Assembly: GCA_905221605.1 (NCBI GenBank)
Contig: CAJNDS010002208.1
Span: 521,924 to 585,923, forward strand
Length of the DNA stretch: 64,000 nt
Direction of reading: 5' to 3'
Source: Symbiodinium natans
Lineage: Eukaryota; Sar; Dinophyceae; Suessiales; Symbiodiniaceae
Under the pieces are notes generated by a model. It saw only the letters and a list, made by a program, of their open reading frames with translations, did not search any database and had not been told where the DNA came from. The position numbers and the translations under genes were made by a program. This document shows, one piece after another, positions 11,300 to 21,799 of this stretch (position 1 is its first letter; the number at the start of each line of letters is the position of its first letter).

Positions 11300-12560
11300 A
11301 TCAACCGATGACGGCAAGGAGCTGATTAAAGCCGGCGAGATCCACCGCATTCGCGATTTCCAGCCACGACAGCTGTCCCTCGGTTTGGGAGACACGCCCG
11401 ATGAAGTACCTCTGCGGCTGGATGGCTTCAGGCTCAAGATCTTGGCATTTAGGCAGTGCATGGCAGTGCTGTCGATGGTCGAGGGCCCACGATGCACAAA
11501 ACTAGATGAAGCGTGAGACGCAAAGGCATAGCAAGCGGTTGCGGGATGTCGGCCAGTGTGTATAGATAGGCACGACGGGACTAAACACCTGGAAGGATGT
11601 GAGTATCCTGATTCGAGCTTCGAAGAATATGCCACCTTTTTCGCTTTGCAGCAGCAAGTTCTTGGACGAGTCAGCAAGACCAAGGCCCTGATCACACAAA
11701 GTTGCAACCCCTGTAGGCACATGGAACACTCACGGCTTCAGGCGTTCAGCAGTGCGGCTGAGATGCCACGTGCAGGTGAGAAAGTGGGATGTCAATGTGA
11801 TCAGGACAGCGGTGTTGAGGATTGCCTCGCAAAGCTGGGCTTGAACCAATCCTCTCGCACCCCTTTACAAATGCCACTCCCCCCCGTACTTGTTTCCCAA
11901 AAGGGGCAAGGAGGTTTTCCTTACAAGTTGCCCATTCCCTCTACATCATCTTGCAACTGCCAACCCAACGGCAAGCATGAACTGCCAGCCTACGACACAC
12001 GATCCTCATGCTCGCCATACAGCTACAGCAAGGGCCTGTCAAATGCCTTCTACATTATCAACCATCTCCAAAGAACGAACTTCTTTACCTAGACAAACGG
12101 GCCCACTGAAAACCAACTTTGGCCAGCAGATTCTGCCATCGGGCAACTTCCTGCAGCACTTTTGAAACTAAGGCTACCGAGATGACGGGACACTGAAAAC
12201 AAACGGTGATCTCGCGGTGGTGGACTGCAGCTCTCTCTGCCCAGAAAAATCGAGCTTGAATGATGGCGGAGGGTGCGACTCGTGCCGACTTCTAGCATGT
12301 CGGCATTTAAGAGATTTAGGAGCTGCCAATTGCTGATTGAACAGGTGTGCACTGCAAGCTCTGCACTAACCACCACCTTTATGGATAGTTCCGAGTTTCA
12401 AGAGAACCTGGAGAATCTGGAGAATCTGGATGGACAACCGAGCAGCTGCAACGAAGAGGATGGACTGGCGGCCAGTGTAGGCCACGAGCTCCTCTCCAAT
12501 TTCAAGCTCAAAGTTGACGAAAGCCCGCTTAGGTGGCAAAGCAATGGGAGGCTCAGGGTG
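11300..12560 (-). CDS. Candidate upstream exons (channel gene or another gene)
   Basis: Two minus-strand segments look coding. About 11,450-11,305 contains Q-R-Y-F-I-G-R-V-S-Q-T-E-G-Q-L and I-A-N-A-V-D-L-A-G-F-N-Q. About 12,560-12,440 contains A-L-P-P-K-R-A-F-V-N-F-E-L-E-I-G. They lie upstream of the pore exon on the same strand and could be N-terminal channel exons, but I cannot join them in phase or find S1-S5 helices. The sequence between them has nothing I recognise. Confidence 0.28.
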
Positions 12561-13805
12561 GCCTTTTGCCCCCTCGTTCATGTCAGGTGCGCTAATCAAA
12601 CAGCGCTCTACCCTGTGCCAGCTTCCACTGACATTCTGCAGCAAGTCCCTCTTCCACAGTCAGCGCCTCGACGATGTCCTTTAGCCGGCGCACCTCCAAG
12701 GAAGAGGAGAAGACAACACTGAACGCGGGAGGAAGGACTGCAGAGCCTACTGGGGAGGTCACTGCAGCTGTGAGCAGCTGTGCCCAAAGGTGGGCAAGTC
12801 ACGGCTGGTCACAAAAAGAAAGCCGACGAAAGAGCAAAGAGAGGAAAGAAAGGCACAATGAATATATAACAAAACAAAAGACAACAGAATCGCAGAACCA
12901 TGTTTGCGCGCCTTTTCTGCGCCTCTCATCCGAAGAGGTCAATTTACGGCACTTACAGTGGTCTTTTCGTGTGCCTTCGAGGAATTCAGTGCTTCTGCTC
13001 CTCCGATGTTGTGTCGGCACCGGTAAGATGCAGACAATGCTCGTCTTTGCACCGCTCAGATGTTCGCAGATGTCGCCTACATATCTTCGGGCCGACGAAG
13101 AAAGCCCACGGTCACTACAACAATGCCAATCAGGTCAGGCATTCCCATGCCAGCCGTGGTGATACACACATCATATATGGTCCAAGAAGTCTAACCTGCA
13201 AGCAAGCCCACCCGTTCGAACCCGCAGCGAGCGACCTTCATCTTACAATACACAAACCCAGCCAAGTCAAGCCCTGCCTTGAGAAGCCGCAGAAGGCGCA
13301 CAGCCCGCACAGCACGCATCCAGCGCGTATGGCTCGAGCCCCTGTCCAAAGCCATGGGGCACAACACTTGCAGGGCGTCCTAGCTACAAGGAATTCTATC
13401 AGTGCGAGGACTCGCACTGTGCGAGCTCGGGACGAACCGACAAAAAGGTGGCGTAGTGTGTTTGGTGCAGAGCCCCAGCGTGCCAAACGTTAAAAACTGA
13501 ATGACAGGCTGGGTATGCCGCTCGGAAGAATCGCACGACCCCTACCCTCCGTCCGTAAGGCTTGCTGTAAGTCGGTGCGGTTGTGGACTTGCGGGCAGGG
13601 CACAGAAATGCCCCGAAGACGCTGCCAATGTCGAGGCTGAGCAGACCTGGATTGAGTTTATGGTTTGGCTTTGGTTTCTCTCCACCTGCATTCAATCTCC
13701 ACCCGCATAGCTCACAGGGAGTCAGGTTGTGCTTTCTTTCGCGGCGAGGCGAACTTCCGGGCGTCGTCGCCCGCCCCGGTTGGCAGGCCGCTCAGAAGAC
13801 AAGGT
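12561..13805. other. No gene recognised
   Basis: No convincing exon or motif on either strand. The right end merges into the polypyrimidine satellite. Confidence 0.45.
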
Positions 13806-13937
13806 CTCCCTCTCTCTCTCTCTCTCTCTCTCACTCTCTCTCTCTCTCTCTCTCTCCTGCACGCATAGCCCCCCCCGAAAGGAAGGCCGCCCCGAGGGGC
13901 GCGTGAAGTCCAAGGGTCAGTTTGTTCGGAAGGCCCG

Positions 13938-13982
<45 letters not shown>

Positions 13983-14157
13983 GCACGCATGGCCCCCTCC
14001 CGAAGGAGAGTGCCGCCCCCAGGGGCGCGCAAGTCCGAAGGTCTGTTGGAATGAGGGGCTTACTACGGTTTTCGTAGCCCCTCTCTTTCTCTTCTTCTTC
14101 TTCTACCCAGCGAAGAGGCCCCCCGAGGAGGACCCCGGCCGCGCTGGCCCGCTGCTC

Positions 14158-14234
<77 letters not shown>

Positions 14235-14340
14235 CTCTCTGGCTCTCTGTCTCTCTCTCTCTCTCTCCCGCTCTCTCTTCTTCTTTTTCATCTTCTTCTT
14301 CTCCTTCTCCTTCTTCTTCTTCTTCTTCTGCTTATTCTGG
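13806..14340 (+). repeat. Compound TC satellite with GC-rich spacers
   Basis: Runs of (TC)n at about 13,806-13,856, 13,941-13,980 and 14,160-14,275 alternate with related GC-rich spacers of about 60-80 bp. The spacers carry the motif CCCC-CGAAGG and GGGGCGCG and a CACGCA start. The array ends in CTT-rich sequence to about 14,335. The long Ser/Leu/Arg/Glu frames across it are artefacts. Confidence 0.92.
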
Positions 14341-14787
14341 TCCGCCGTTGCTGTGGTCTTCTGTCAACTCTTTCCCCTCGAGTTGTTGTGCGGTGCCCGT
14401 TGTTTCCTCGTCTCCGTGGCCTTCTGCGTATTCCACTTGGTCTCCTTGTTGTGGTTCGTGATCCTCTCCCAAATTGTGACCTTCATCCGTCCTTCTTCTT
14501 TTGCTCGGCTGAGTTTGTTGGGTGTCTGAGGGTCGTTGTTGCTGCCCCGGTCGTTCTCGTTGTTGTGGACGTCGTTGTCGATCATGGTGTGGGGGAGGTC
14601 GTCGTTCACGTCGTTGATGGGCTCCCGGGTCTTGTCGACGAGGTCGAGGTAGGTTTTCGGTTGTTGCTTGCCGGTTCGTCTTCGTTTGGTTTGCAGTTAT
14701 GGTTCCTTTTCAGTTGTCTTCCGGAGCTGGTGAGGTTATTGAGGACGACTGCAGTGGATCTCCATTCTGAGTTGCAACAGGATCGCA
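14341..14787. other. Pyrimidine-rich flank, no gene
   Basis: GT- and CT-rich sequence between the satellite and the LINE-A target site. I see nothing coding in it. Confidence 0.5.
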
Positions 14788-14802
14788 CCAGTGTGTGGGT
14801 CT
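14788..14802 (+). repeat. Target-site duplication of LINE-A, left copy
   Basis: The 15-bp word ccagtgtgtgggtct is repeated exactly at 21,454-21,468. The two copies bracket the whole set of LINE-A domains. Confidence 0.85.
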
Positions 14803-14829
14803 GAAATCTGAAATCTGGTTGAACGCCAC

Positions 14830-16214
14830 CATGAGGATGAAGCTGAAGCGACGCCCCAGCCCATCTTTGATAGACGCCGCCCTCCAGCCCGTTCTAGTTG
14901 CCCCGGCCGGGAACGTCCGGCCTCGGGAGCAAAGAACTCCTCCGCCATGAGCTCGCACCATCTGGAATGCAAATCCTTGGTTGCCTCCATCTGCCTTGCG
15001 ACCATCCTGCGGCTCCAGTCGGCCAGAGCAGCACGATGCCGCAAGCCCTCCTCGACGCCAGCACGGTCCGCCTCCAGGAGCTCCGAAGCCTTGTCGTCCG
15101 CCCTCTGATTGAGTGCCCTGGCCTGAGCAGCCGTTAAAGGCCCTCCGTCGGGTCGCCAGTCCCATAGTGGCGGCGTCTGGCGTGAGTCCCTTGATGCTCC
15201 GCCACATCGCCTCGACTGTGCCCTGCACGTGCCCTCCGCAAACTCTGCCATGTCGAACGATGACTGCCTTGCAATCACAGTAGATGGTAAGTCTGCGTAC
15301 CCCAGCGTGGTGAGCATGGCGAAGAAGCTGAAAGAGTGCCTCTCTCTCACCAGCTGGTGCCGCCTGCTCGCCGAAGGTCGTCGTGCCCCCACAAGCCGGC
15401 CCCTCATGGACGGCGACTGCCCACGTAGCCCGCTGAAACTCTCTCAAGGCATCCATGAGGTTGCCGTTGAGGTCGACTTCATGCCACTGGACTGCCGCGG
15501 GAGCTGCAGCCAGCCGAAGTAGGATTCGCTGCTCCATTGGGCTGCCTCCCTCATGCACGCCAGGAACGGGCACGTAAAAGTCAAGCGGTGTCTGCTCGGA
15601 GCCTCCAAGCCACATTCACACTGAAAGGAGACGCCCCGTTCTGCCAGCATCCGCCCATCCACTGCTGCTCCTACCATAACACGGTTGCGGTAGCCCTCCC
15701 CGATTTCGGCGGCATGCTTCAGAAAGTGTTGAACCGGTGCAACTGACAGACCAATGTACTCGGTCTTTGTGTCACGATTCCACATCCACTGCCGCCATGC
15801 CTCTTCCGCCAGGTGTCGAATCCACCCCAGGCCGGTCCAGCCCGGACGCACACATTGCCCATTGGTAATGAGCCAGTCGCCTCCTTCCAGCCACTGCCAG
15901 CCCCAACATTTGGCCAGCTCTGCCCATCGCTTTGACGGTTGCATCCGTCGTCCTTTGCCCTGCGCGTTGCGCTGCTCCCTGACGGCCGCCCAGTTTAAGG
16001 CGAAGTCCGGGCGCAGCCGAGGCGTGCAGACTCCACACCACGAGAGGTAGGCTGACCTGCCTCGGGGAGGTCTGCGTGTCCAGATTGCATGTTCTGTTAA
16101 CGAGGCCCACTTGTCCAGCGTCTGGCGAGCGTAGGTGTGGTACGGGCCCGTCCAAGCGAAGAGAGCCACCACCATTGTTTGTATCAAAGTCCTTCGCAAC
16201 GCCAGGCCTTTCAC
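14830..16214 (-). pseudogene. LINE-A thumb, Cys/His cluster and RNase H-like region
   Basis: The frame at 16,214-15,444 continues the RT C-terminal region and includes C-E-C-G-L-E-A-P-S-R-H-R-L-T-F-T-C, a Cys/His cluster. The next frame (15,615-14,830) resembles RNase H: R-A-T-W-A-V-A-V-H-E, then G-E-R-E-A-L-F-Q-L-L (Glu) and L-T-I-Y-C-D-C-K-A-V (Asp). A further frame shift near 15,230 leads to an A-R-A-L-N-Q-R-A-D-D-K-A-S-E tail. RNase H would remove the RNA strand during reverse transcription. The assignment is moderately sure. The copy is broken. Confidence 0.6.
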
Positions 16215-16241
16215 TGCTTTGCGGATTCTCCAAGCCCTTCT

Positions 16242-17398
16242 TTAAATTCCAGAACAGAGTTCTTGCATCGCTTGCGCGTGCCCAGCAAGTACTGTACCCC
16301 CAACTCCCAACAAAGGAAACTCCGTGAGGACCTCACCTAAGTCGGGGTGATGTCGAAGAGTAGCACGACCTGCACTTGTGGAGGAGAAGGATGCCGCCTT
16401 GCCGGGGTGCGGACGGAGGCCCGCAGCCTCGTCGACTCCTCGCCCTGCTTCAACGGCGGACTTCAGCTCCTCACGGGCCAAGGAGCCTTTCTGCAAGCTC
16501 CACATTGCTCTGTCGTCCAAGTACAGAGCCAAACCCCTTGGTGCTCGCACGCGGACATGGCCCACCCACACCGCCATGACCCCGTTGAGGAGTCCTGTGG
16601 ATAATGGGCAGCCTTGTAGCAATCCAGTGCGTGGCTGGATTGGTGTCTGTTGCCAGTACCCACCGTAGGTGATCCATCGTTGTTGCCCCTTGTAGAACGC
16701 TTCCAAAACACTCAGAAGAGAACTAGGAGCACCCAGATAACGCCACGCTCGGATAGCCGCCGTAGGAGAGACCGAGTCAAAGCAGCGGCGGATATCAGCT
16801 TTGCAGCCGGTGACAGCTGCATTGCTTTGAAGCGCCGCCCCGAGGAGGTCATGGGCGTCCGAGATGCCCTTGCCGGGGATGCCTCCAGTCAGCTCTTCCG
16901 GGGCCCACTTCTGCATCCATACCCTCAACTTGCGGGCCACCGCGCCAGAGCGGCTCGCCAAAGAGCCGAAGCCAAACTAATGGGACGGTAGTCTCCTCCT
17001 CCTTTTGGCAGCAGCACCACCCTAACCTCTAGCCAGGCCCTCGGGACCTTGCCATGCCTCAGCATCGTGTTGAAGAGTTCTGCTACCTCCGCGAAGAAGT
17101 TCATGGGTCAACGAAGAAGAACCTCGGGGGACCAGGAGTCTGCTCCGCCAGCCTTGCGCTTCGACGCCCTCAATCTCTGCCACACCTCCTTGCCACTAAG
17201 GGCCACCGCCTCGTTGCTGAGCGGCTGAGCATCCGGCCCCAAAGCGCTGCAAGCTCTGTGCATGATGGGGAGGCTCCTCCATCCACTGCTGTCTCCAGAC
17301 CTCTGCCTCCTGCTGCAAGCGGTCGGCCGGATGAGGTGACGACTCCAAGTCCTTTGCCATCGGACCTTCCTCCCATTGCTGCTTGATCCATCGCTCAA
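16242..17398 (-). pseudogene. LINE-A reverse transcriptase
   Basis: RT motifs appear in order across three frames. K-A-G-G-A-D-S-W-S-P-E is near 17,130, then a W-L-E-V-R-V-V-L-L-P-K strand and Y-R-P-I-S near 16,980. D-I-R-R-C-F-D-S-V (first Asp) is near 16,790, G-L-L-Q-G-C-P-L-S near 16,610, and A-L-Y-L-D-D-R-A-M-W (catalytic Asp pair) near 16,530. The Y-L-D-D box is intact, but frame changes near 17,200 and 16,935 break the protein. Another frame change near 16,230 leads to the downstream thumb region. Confidence 0.8.
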
Positions 17399-18596
17399 GC
17401 CTGCTCTTGTTTTCTCTGACCTCCTCCTTCCATTTGCTGATGCGAGTCTTGGCCGACTCCTCCGCCAAGTTTATGGCCTCCGAGAAAGCCAACTCCTCCG
17501 CCTCTTCCAGACTGGTTGCCGCCAGGAGGCCAAGATCACGGATACTTCTCCAAACCTTCTGCGACAGCCGCAAAGTGGGTTTTGACCGAAGCTCTGCAAT
17601 GCGCCGTAGAAGCCGACGCAGCTGCCGCTCTCTGAGTCCTTGAACCGTGGGGGCCTTTGTGGAAACAAGGCTGCCTGGAACCCGAGGAATCAGAGCCTCG
17701 CTGCGCTTCGCACCTCTACCCCCCTCCTTTGCCATAGCCTCTTCAGCAGTGTTGCTGAGAATGTTCCACGCTTCTGTGAGGTCGCCCGCCAAGAGATGAG
17801 CCCTGAAGTCCTCCTCGCGTGGCCCCCAACGGCGGGCCCATTCTGCATCTGTAACCTCCTCCTCACTGAGTGCCCTGCGCGGTGCTGGAAAACACTTTCG
17901 GCCTCTGCTGCTGTCCGCCGCGGCAACCAAAATATTGTAAGACACAAAATTATGGTCTGCAACTCCTTTGTCCTGTATCCTATGCACTGGATAAAGCTCC
18001 GGTGTGACCAAGGCATAGTCGATGACCCTGCCTGTGTACTCACCGGTCTGCCACACCCTCCTGGTGCCTTTCTGGCGTTGGTCGCCAAGCACGAGCTCGT
18101 CGACATCATACCATCGTCCCGTCATTCTTGCGCCTGCAATTGGCGATTGGTTAGCCTCCAAGTTGAAGTCGCCGATGATCATTGCAGTCTCGCCTGTGCT
18201 CGCCAGCCAGTCCATGACCTTTTGCAACATTTCGGCCGCCGCATGCTGGTTTCCACTATGCGAGTATATGTTGACAAGTAGAAAAGGACGACAGCCAGGA
18301 TGGTGAGCCTTCACGACTTGTCCCTGGATCGCCTCTGTTGGCCATCTGGAAAGTATGACCGTGCCAGCCTTTGGCCTGTGTTGCGCATCGACTCCTTGAG
18401 TGCCAGCGTGAAGAACATATCCAGAGGCTTTAGCCGCATTGCTGACCGTGCGCCAGTTGTCCGCGCTGAGCTTGGTCTCTTGAACTGCAACCACATCCAC
18501 CCGCCTATTGACAGCCCAGTCCATCAGCTGAGCCATGCTCCCTCCCAAGCCATTGACGTTTGCCGTCCCCACCACCACCTCATCCCGGCCCCTCAT
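17196..18596 (-). CDS. LINE-A endonuclease (EEP/APE-type), 466 codons open
   Basis: The exonuclease-endonuclease-phosphatase order is clear: A-N-V-N-G-L-G near residue 12, V-A-V-Q-E-T-K (catalytic Glu) near 37, and N-I-Y-S-H-S-G near 110. These are followed by I-I-G-D-F-N-L-E (Asp, Asn) near 140, R-V-I-D-Y-A-L-V near 190 and V-A-D-H-N-F-V (Asp-His) near 211. The catalytic set looks complete. The C-terminal 250 residues are a charged, probably helical linker toward RT. The protein would nick target DNA to prime reverse transcription. RT follows in another frame near 17,200, so no full-length product can be made without a frame change. Confidence 0.85.
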   Translation of the reverse strand: MRGRDEVVVGTANVNGLGGSMAQLMDWAVNRRVDVVAVQETKLSADNWRTVSNAAKASGYVLHAGTQGVDAQHRPKAGTVILSRWPTEAIQGQVVKAHHPGCRPFLLVNIYSHSGNQHAAAEMLQKVMDWLASTGETAMIIGDFNLEANQSPIAGARMTGRWYDVDELVLGDQRQKGTRRVWQTGEYTGRVIDYALVTPELYPVHRIQDKGVADHNFVSYNILVAAADSSRGRKCFPAPRRALSEEEVTDAEWARRWGPREEDFRAHLLAGDLTEAWNILSNTAEEAMAKEGGRGAKRSEALIPRVPGSLVSTKAPTVQGLRERQLRRLLRRIAELRSKPTLRLSQKVWRSIRDLGLLAATSLEEAEELAFSEAINLAEESAKTRISKWKEEVRENKSRLERWIKQQWEEGPMAKDLESSPHPADRLQQEAEVWRQQWMEEPPHHAQSLQRFGAGCSAAQQRGGGP

Positions 18597-18820
18597 GGAT
18601 CCGGAATGGGACCCAGCTGAAGGTCCTGCCGGAGCCTGCGCGCTGCCATCTGCACTTCATGTGTCTTGCTATGGACCATGTTCAGCAGCTTGGTGCGGTA
18701 GCCCTGCCTGTGCGATGTCCACTTGACGACGCCCTCGTACTTGCTGCTTCTGTGCTCGGTGAAGAGTCGGCGGCACCCCTCACACATGAGCCGAACAGTC
18801 GGCCCCTCCGGCCACACCAC

Positions 18821-19809
18821 TTACTGGTAAACGTGGTTCTTGGCGGTCGAGGCCGATGGCTCCTCCGCCTGGTCCTCCACGCGGCTCCCATCCTGGCGCC
18901 TGACCACGTCCATGGCCTCCAGCACCACTTTGATGCCCCGCTTTGCCTCCTCCGCCGTGTGGTCCTCTTCCAGCAACTGCTTGTATCGTTCCAGCTTGCG
19001 GGCCCTCTTGCCCGCAGCCGCCGGCAACGGCGCGCACTCCGCCTTTGCGAGATCGTTCATTGATCCCAGCCGGGCACACTTTCTGCACAAGAGGAGGGTG
19101 ATGAGGCCTTTCCCCTGCTTGGAATTCGGCAAGGTCACGAACTCAATCCTTCCATGATGCGCCAGCTTGCCCTCCTTGATGCCGAGCATTTGCTTTGCTC
19201 TGGCTGCCGCCATGCACGCCTGCGAAGCGCGCGACGGCTTCCCCTGCCGGAAATTGCAAAACTGCTTCATGGCGGCGCCTGGGTGCTCCGCTGGCCGACA
19301 TAGCCTTTGGCTTGTTTCTAATGGCAGCCACCCCCTCCGCAATGCTGGTAAAGACGCAGTTGCCGTCCCTGTCAACAGGCCGGCGTTCCACCCCATCTGG
19401 GATGATGCGCTTCTGAACCGCCCGACGCCTTGCTGCGCTATCCTCGCGAGCTTCCCCGGAGGCACCGGCCGCCACCTCCTGAACAGCCTGGGCTGCTCGC
19501 TCCACCCTGAACTTCTCCCTGCCATACTGGAAACCACCGCTCCGCTGGAGCGGTTCCCAATATCGCTCTGCTTGCCCTCTGGTGGCATGCGGCTGCACCC
19601 ACCACTGACCTGCACCAGGCCGAAGTCCATGTCCTTTGGTCCCTTTGCTCGCAAAGTCCAGAAAGCCCGCTGTTTGCGAACTCTTCTTGCCACAACTTCC
19701 ACCTCCTCCAGATCCGTTTGCTCTTCCACAACCTGGCGGATGAATTCCGCCGTAGTATCCAGGCCCGTAGCTTCAAGCAGCCTCTGTCTGCGAAACTTCT
19801 CGCCATCCT
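18821..19809 (-). pseudogene. LINE-A ORF1, C-terminal part with OTU-like motif
   Basis: Two frames share the signal. One (19,598-19,143) carries P-V-D-R-D-G-N-C-V-F-T-S-I-A-E-G, which matches the D-G-N-C catalytic-cysteine block of OTU-family deubiquitinases. The other (19,729-18,821) carries V-V-A-R-R-V-R-K-Q-R-A-F-W upstream of it. Downstream it carries K-Q-M-L-G-I-K-E-G-K-L-A-H-H-G, a C-R-K-C pair and a Lys/Arg/Glu-rich tail. At least two frameshifts separate them. The catalytic His block was not located with confidence. An ancestral cysteine protease fused to ORF1 is inferred. Confidence 0.6.
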
Positions 19810-21199
19810 TCAGCTGGACGCGGATTCCAAGCTGTCTCTGCCCACCAAGCCACGCGGGGGCTTTGCGGCTAGCAGCCTCTTAAGCTGCGCAGCGAGGGTC
19901 TCACCCTCGTTCCTTGCCTCCCGCTGCGGCACAAAGTCTTTGTTAGCCTCTTTGTTCTCAAAGAAAATACCACGCTCCCCGGATGCCTTCAGCAGCCTTG
20001 GTGCCATATCCTTGGGGACTCGCACCAGGCCAACCACAGCGTCTCCTTGAAGTCTGCTTTCCTTTGACCACCCCCACGCATCCTGTACTTGCTGCCCCAA
20101 CTGAGGAAGCGAAGTCACAAGCCGCCTAGAGTTCGCCATAGCCTGCGCCCAATCCGGCGACTCCGCCAGCTCCTTGACGATGACAACCCGCACCACGGCC
20201 GTCTCAGCAGCTTGCTTCGTCGCCGGGGCCCCCTCCTTCTTGAGTTTCGGATTCGGCTTACCAGCTCCTCCGCTCTTGATCCACTCCTCCACTTTGCGAA
20301 GCGCCACCCGCCCCTCCGTATTCTTGAAGGGAACTTGCTTGGTGCCTCGGCTGGACGGCCAGACGATCTTGACTGACGTGTTCGGGGCAAGGGTCGGCAG
20401 TAGGAGTTTCAAAGCCTCAAGCTGGCTCTCCTCGCATTGCACCACGAGCTTGTCCTCTGTACGCCTGCTTCCCCCTGCAAAAGTGTCATAGTCCAGCACC
20501 GGACTGTCCCAATCCTCTGCGCGGAGCTTGCCCTCAACTTTGGTAGCTGCAGCCGAGGGTTCCCCGGAGACCTCCGCCGCTTTGGGGCCGCGCTTTTTGC
20601 GAGGCTTCGGTGTCTGCCACTCCTCCTCCTCCTCCTCCTCCTCCTCCTCCTCCTCCTCCTCCTCCTCCTCCTCCTCCTCCTCCTCCTCCTCCTCCTCCTC
20701 CTCCTCCTCCTCCTCCTCCTCCTCCTCCTCCTCCTCCTCCTCCTCCTCCTCCTCCTCCTCCTCCTCCTGCTGCTGTTTGCTTGGCGCCGTTGCAGTGACT
20801 TGCCTCTGCGGATGCTGTGGCTGCTGTGCGTCCTGTCCTCGGCCCCTTCCTGTCTTTTGCGGTTGCTCCGTCCCCTGAGGCTCGGAGCTTCTGTCCCCCC
20901 CCCCTTTTCCTTTGCCTGTGCGATGGCCTTTGTTCCCCGCCTCCTGCTCCCCCCCCCTCCTCCTGTGCTGTGGCAAGGCTGCGCAAGAAGTCTTTCGCCG
21001 CCGTGGTTTTGAGCACATCCCCTAGGGACTTCTGCCAATCATCCTCATCTCCCATGATCAAGGCCAACAAAACATGTAAAAGTTTCTCTATGGCCTGTCT
21101 CTGCTTTGTTCGCTGCCCTCCCGGCCCCGGGTGCGCGGCTTCGCCCACCCGAACGCCCCGGAATCCACATCTTCGCTTCATCTTTGTAATGCAGCTCAA
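19810..21199 (-). pseudogene. LINE-A ORF1, N-terminal part
   Basis: The likely start is near 21,199-21,181, where M-K-R-R-C-G-F precedes the leader V-G-E-A-A-H-P-G-P-G that recurs in dinoflagellate retroelement proteins. The frame breaks near 21,000 and continues as a 402-codon open stretch. That stretch is basic and Gln-rich, then about 48 Glu residues from a GAG array, then a charged region ending L-K-R-L-L-A-A-K-P-P-R-G. A nucleic-acid-binding or coat role is expected by position, but no RRM or zinc knuckle is visible. Overlapping long Gly and Arg frames come from the trinucleotide array and are not genes. Confidence 0.65.
20621..20768 (+). repeat. (TCC)n trinucleotide array within LINE-A ORF1
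   Basis: About 49 nearly perfect TCC units. In the ORF1 frame they encode poly-Glu, and in other frames poly-Arg, poly-Gly, Ser, Leu or Pro. Confidence 0.96.
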
Positions 21200-21453
21200 A
21201 ATTCTGCAAATCGGGCGCCAAACCCAAATTGCAAAATGCCCACGAAATCGAGTGTAAAAACTGCCTGCTGGTTGTCTGCTGCCCCTGATGCTGCCGAAAG
21301 AAAAACTCCAGCTTCATCATTGCTCCCATCGATGCATGCCCCACTGAACTCACGAACACATTGAAGGCGCAGTGCATCTGGCGCCTCCCGCCTATGGATC
21401 TTCGCCGCCTCGACTTGAGCTGACAAACTCCAGGACGCGATCCACGTGGAAGC

Positions 21454-21468
21454 CCAGTGTGTGGGTCT
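21454..21468 (+). repeat. Target-site duplication of LINE-A, right copy
   Basis: Exact 15-bp match to 14,788-14,802. Beyond it the TC-rich satellite resumes, as expected if the element split that satellite. Confidence 0.85.
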
Positions 21469-21571
21469 CGTACTTCTCTCTCTCGCTCTCTCTCGCTTTC
21501 TCTTCCTTCCTTCCTTCCTTCCACAGCTCTTGACCCCCGAAGGGGTCGTCCCGAAGGACGACTTCTCTCTC

Positions 21572-21613
<42 letters not shown>

Positions 21614-21640
21614 TCTCTCTTGCTCTCACTGTGCCATAAG
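21469..21640 (+). repeat. Polypyrimidine satellite, right flank of LINE-A
   Basis: TC and CTTC runs interrupted by CCCCGAAGGGGTCGTCC and related sequence. A perfect 7-bp stem with a CGAA loop lies at 21,545-21,562. The spacers resemble those at 13.86-14.16 kb. Confidence 0.85.
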
Positions 21641-21799
21641 AGCCAGGAGCCCAGCTTTCAGGGTAGCTTTGGGCCAATCTGGCCTGACCCTCGCATGCCT
21701 CCGTCGATGTATATCGATGTCGGGGGATGGGGGGAAGCCGATAAACGCCCAACACTCGCTCGCCTTGACACTGCGCTAAGCCGGCTGAGCCTGGAGCTT

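Larger units (their letters stand above)
14803..21453 (-). mobile_element. LINE-A: APE-type non-LTR retrotransposon, 6.65 kb, decayed
   Basis: In minus-strand order it has a 5' UTR, ORF1 with a G-V-R-V-G-E-A-A-H-P-G-P-G leader and poly-Glu tract, and an OTU-like cysteine-protease motif. Then come an endonuclease/exonuclease/phosphatase domain, RT with Y-L-D-D, a Cys/His cluster and an RNase H-like region. The 3' end is two copies of ATTTCAG directly before the duplication. Each module is readable but adjacent modules lie in different frames, with at least six frame changes, so it is a relic. The limits come from the 15-bp target-site duplication. The clade is not assigned. Confidence 0.85.

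Noticed and set aside
13729-14529. 266-codon Ser/Leu-rich frame
   Set aside because: It is the TC satellite read through; the spacers show no protein-like conservation.
20437-21012. Plus-strand Leu-rich frame resembling a membrane protein
   Set aside because: The Leu run is the TCC array; it lies antisense to LINE-A ORF1.
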